Source: CAYFQB01 sp964345225 (GTDB lineage: Bacteria; Nitrospirota; Thermodesulfovibrionia; Thermodesulfovibrionales; UBA6898). From it: DNA of 5,992 nt. Below the pieces are notes generated by a model. That model was given only the letters and a program-made list of their open reading frames with translations, was not told the origin of the DNA and ran no database searches. A program made the translations under genes and the position numbers. The DNA lies in the NCBI GenBank assembly GCA_964345225.1, contig CAYFQB010000063.1, positions 1 to 5,992 on the forward strand. Reading direction: 5' to 3'. Below are positions 5,051 through 5,992 of this stretch, in pieces (the first letter of the stretch is position 1; each line of letters begins with the position of its first letter).

Positions 5051-5992
5051 CTAAAAAAGCCTCACATCTACAACTTCGCCCTTTTCCATTCCATTCCTGT
5101 TAAGAGGTATTACTATAGTGCCGTCTGCTTTTACAAGGGTTTTAATCAATCCTGATTTGCCAAGAACTGGTATAGCCAATAGGCCATCATCTCTCTCCTC
5201 AAGCATTACCCTGATATGCTCCTCCCTTCCCTGTGTTGAGGATACATTCTTTGAAAGTCTTGCTTTTACAAGCCGTCCGATGTATTTAGGAAATTTTTCC
5301 TTCAGGCCGGATAATATATTCAATACAGGCTGGATAAAAATTTCAAAGCATATACCGACAGCAGCGGGATGGCCCGGCATACCGAATACAGGAATTCCTT
5401 CAATAACACCTCCTATCATGGGTTTGCCAGGCTTTAAAGATACACCGTGAAAAACTACCCCGGGATTGCCTATATCATCTATTATTTTTGCTATCATGTC
5501 CTTTACACCAACAGAAGTACCACCGGAAATAACGATTGCATCCGAGTCTGTCATGGAGCTCTCAATAACTGCTCTTAAAGCTGTATATTCATCCTTAAAA
5601 ATACCCTTTCTGCATGGAACGCAACCCGAACTTGAAATCATACCTGAAAGTATATAAGAATTAATATCCCTTACCTGACCTTCCTCAACAGACGATTCAG
5701 CCGGTACAATTTCGTCACCTGTTGATATTATAGATACAGAGGGTTTCTCATAAACCCATATATCAGTAATTCCTATCCCTGCGCAGGCACCTATATCCTG
5801 CGATCTTAATCTCTGCCCCATCTTAATCACAATTTCGCCTTTTCTGATATCCTCACCTGCCTGGATCACATTCTCTGCAGGTGCAACAGGCCTGAGTACT
5901 TCTATCATCTTGTCATCTATTGTCTGAATATATTCGAACATGACAACTGCATCCGCACCTTCAGGAAGCATCCCGCCGGTGGGAATTTTAGA
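5051..5992 (-). CDS. moeA: Molybdopterin molybdenumtransferase MoeA (5' end cut by window)
   Basis: The frame is open to the right edge, giving 313 residues of the usual roughly 400; about the first 90 are outside the window. The internal ATG at 5969-5971 is not the start, because the frame continues as SKIPTGG before it, matching the conserved TGGMLPEGADAVV of the family. Other hallmarks, numbered from the window edge, are STGDE (90-94), SGGTSVGVKD (156-165, with the Asp corresponding to an active-site Asp of MoeA), KPGKP (187-191) and GMPGHP (204-209, where many members have GxPGNP). Domain IV closes the protein. MoeA inserts molybdate into adenylylated molybdopterin, the last common step of molybdenum cofactor synthesis, in the cytoplasm. 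It is the first visible gene of the operon with the formyltransferase and the deacetylase; that link has no obvious functional logic and may be simple co-transcription. Confidence 0.93.
   Translation of the reverse strand, partial: SKIPTGGMLPEGADAVVMFEYIQTIDDKMIEVLRPVAPAENVIQAGEDIRKGEIVIKMGQRLRSQDIGACAGIGITDIWVYEKPSVSIISTGDEIVPAESSVEEGQVRDINSYILSGMISSSGCVPCRKGIFKDEYTALRAVIESSMTDSDAIVISGGTSVGVKDMIAKIIDDIGNPGVVFHGVSLKPGKPMIGGVIEGIPVFGMPGHPAAVGICFEIFIQPVLNILSGLKEKFPKYIGRLVKARLSKNVSSTQGREEHIRVMLEERDDGLLAIPVLGKSGLIKTLVKADGTIVIPLNRNGMEKGEVVDVRLF

Noticed and set aside
5118..5657. Two plus-strand ORFs (5118-5450 and 5466-5657) over moeA
   Set aside because: Both are mirror frames of conserved MoeA motifs and are not expected to be translated.
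1..5992. CRISPR array, insertion sequence or toxin-antitoxin pair
   Set aside because: No spaced repeat series, transposase or toxin-like partner was found; the small HTH protein is paired with an integrase, not with a toxin.

Overview
The window is AT-rich bacterial DNA carrying a tRNA-linked integration module on the left and ordinary chromosomal genes on the right. A PilZ-domain protein, a molybdopterin molybdenumtransferase (MoeA), a DGC-motif cysteine protein and surface-glycan type enzymes together suggest an anaerobic or facultative Gram-negative bacterium, for example of the Nitrospirota or Desulfobacterota (Deltaproteobacteria) kind. That placement is an impression from gene content and base composition and was not tested.

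Layout, left to right. Bases 1-136 hold no gene I can support. Bases 137-658 (minus) encode a DGC-domain putative zinc-binding protein. An AT-rich control region (659-983) follows, with a perfect 11-bp-arm hairpin, loose repeats and a near-consensus promoter whose spacer is a palindrome. That promoter drives a two-gene plus-strand unit: a 65-residue XRE-type helix-turn-helix protein (984-1181) and a complete tyrosine integrase (1185-2255). The integrase ends 30 bases before the 3' end of an intact tRNA-Val(GAC) gene on the minus strand (2286-2360, CCA encoded). This is the classic arrangement of an element inserted into a tRNA 3' end, so the element should extend leftwards from the tRNA and probably includes the DGC gene. 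No second copy of the tRNA 3' end is visible, so the far end lies outside the window or has been lost.

Right of the tRNA are a PilZ-domain gene (plus, about 2533-2865), a strong hairpin (2871-2904), and a possible 28-codon gene with an excellent ribosome binding site (3052-3138). A tight minus-strand operon then runs in from the right edge: moeA (5' end cut by the window), a formyltransferase 4 bases downstream, and a NodB-type polysaccharide deacetylase whose ATG overlaps the formyltransferase stop (ATGA). The last two resemble a formylate/deformylate pair such as ArnA/ArnD and may act on an amino sugar of a surface glycan.

The most interesting signals are the apparently leaderless, self-operator-bearing promoter of the HTH-integrase unit, the tandem 11-bp repeats beside the presumed attachment site that share a TTAGCA core with that operator, the small ORF at 3052, and the formyltransferase/deacetylase pair behind moeA.
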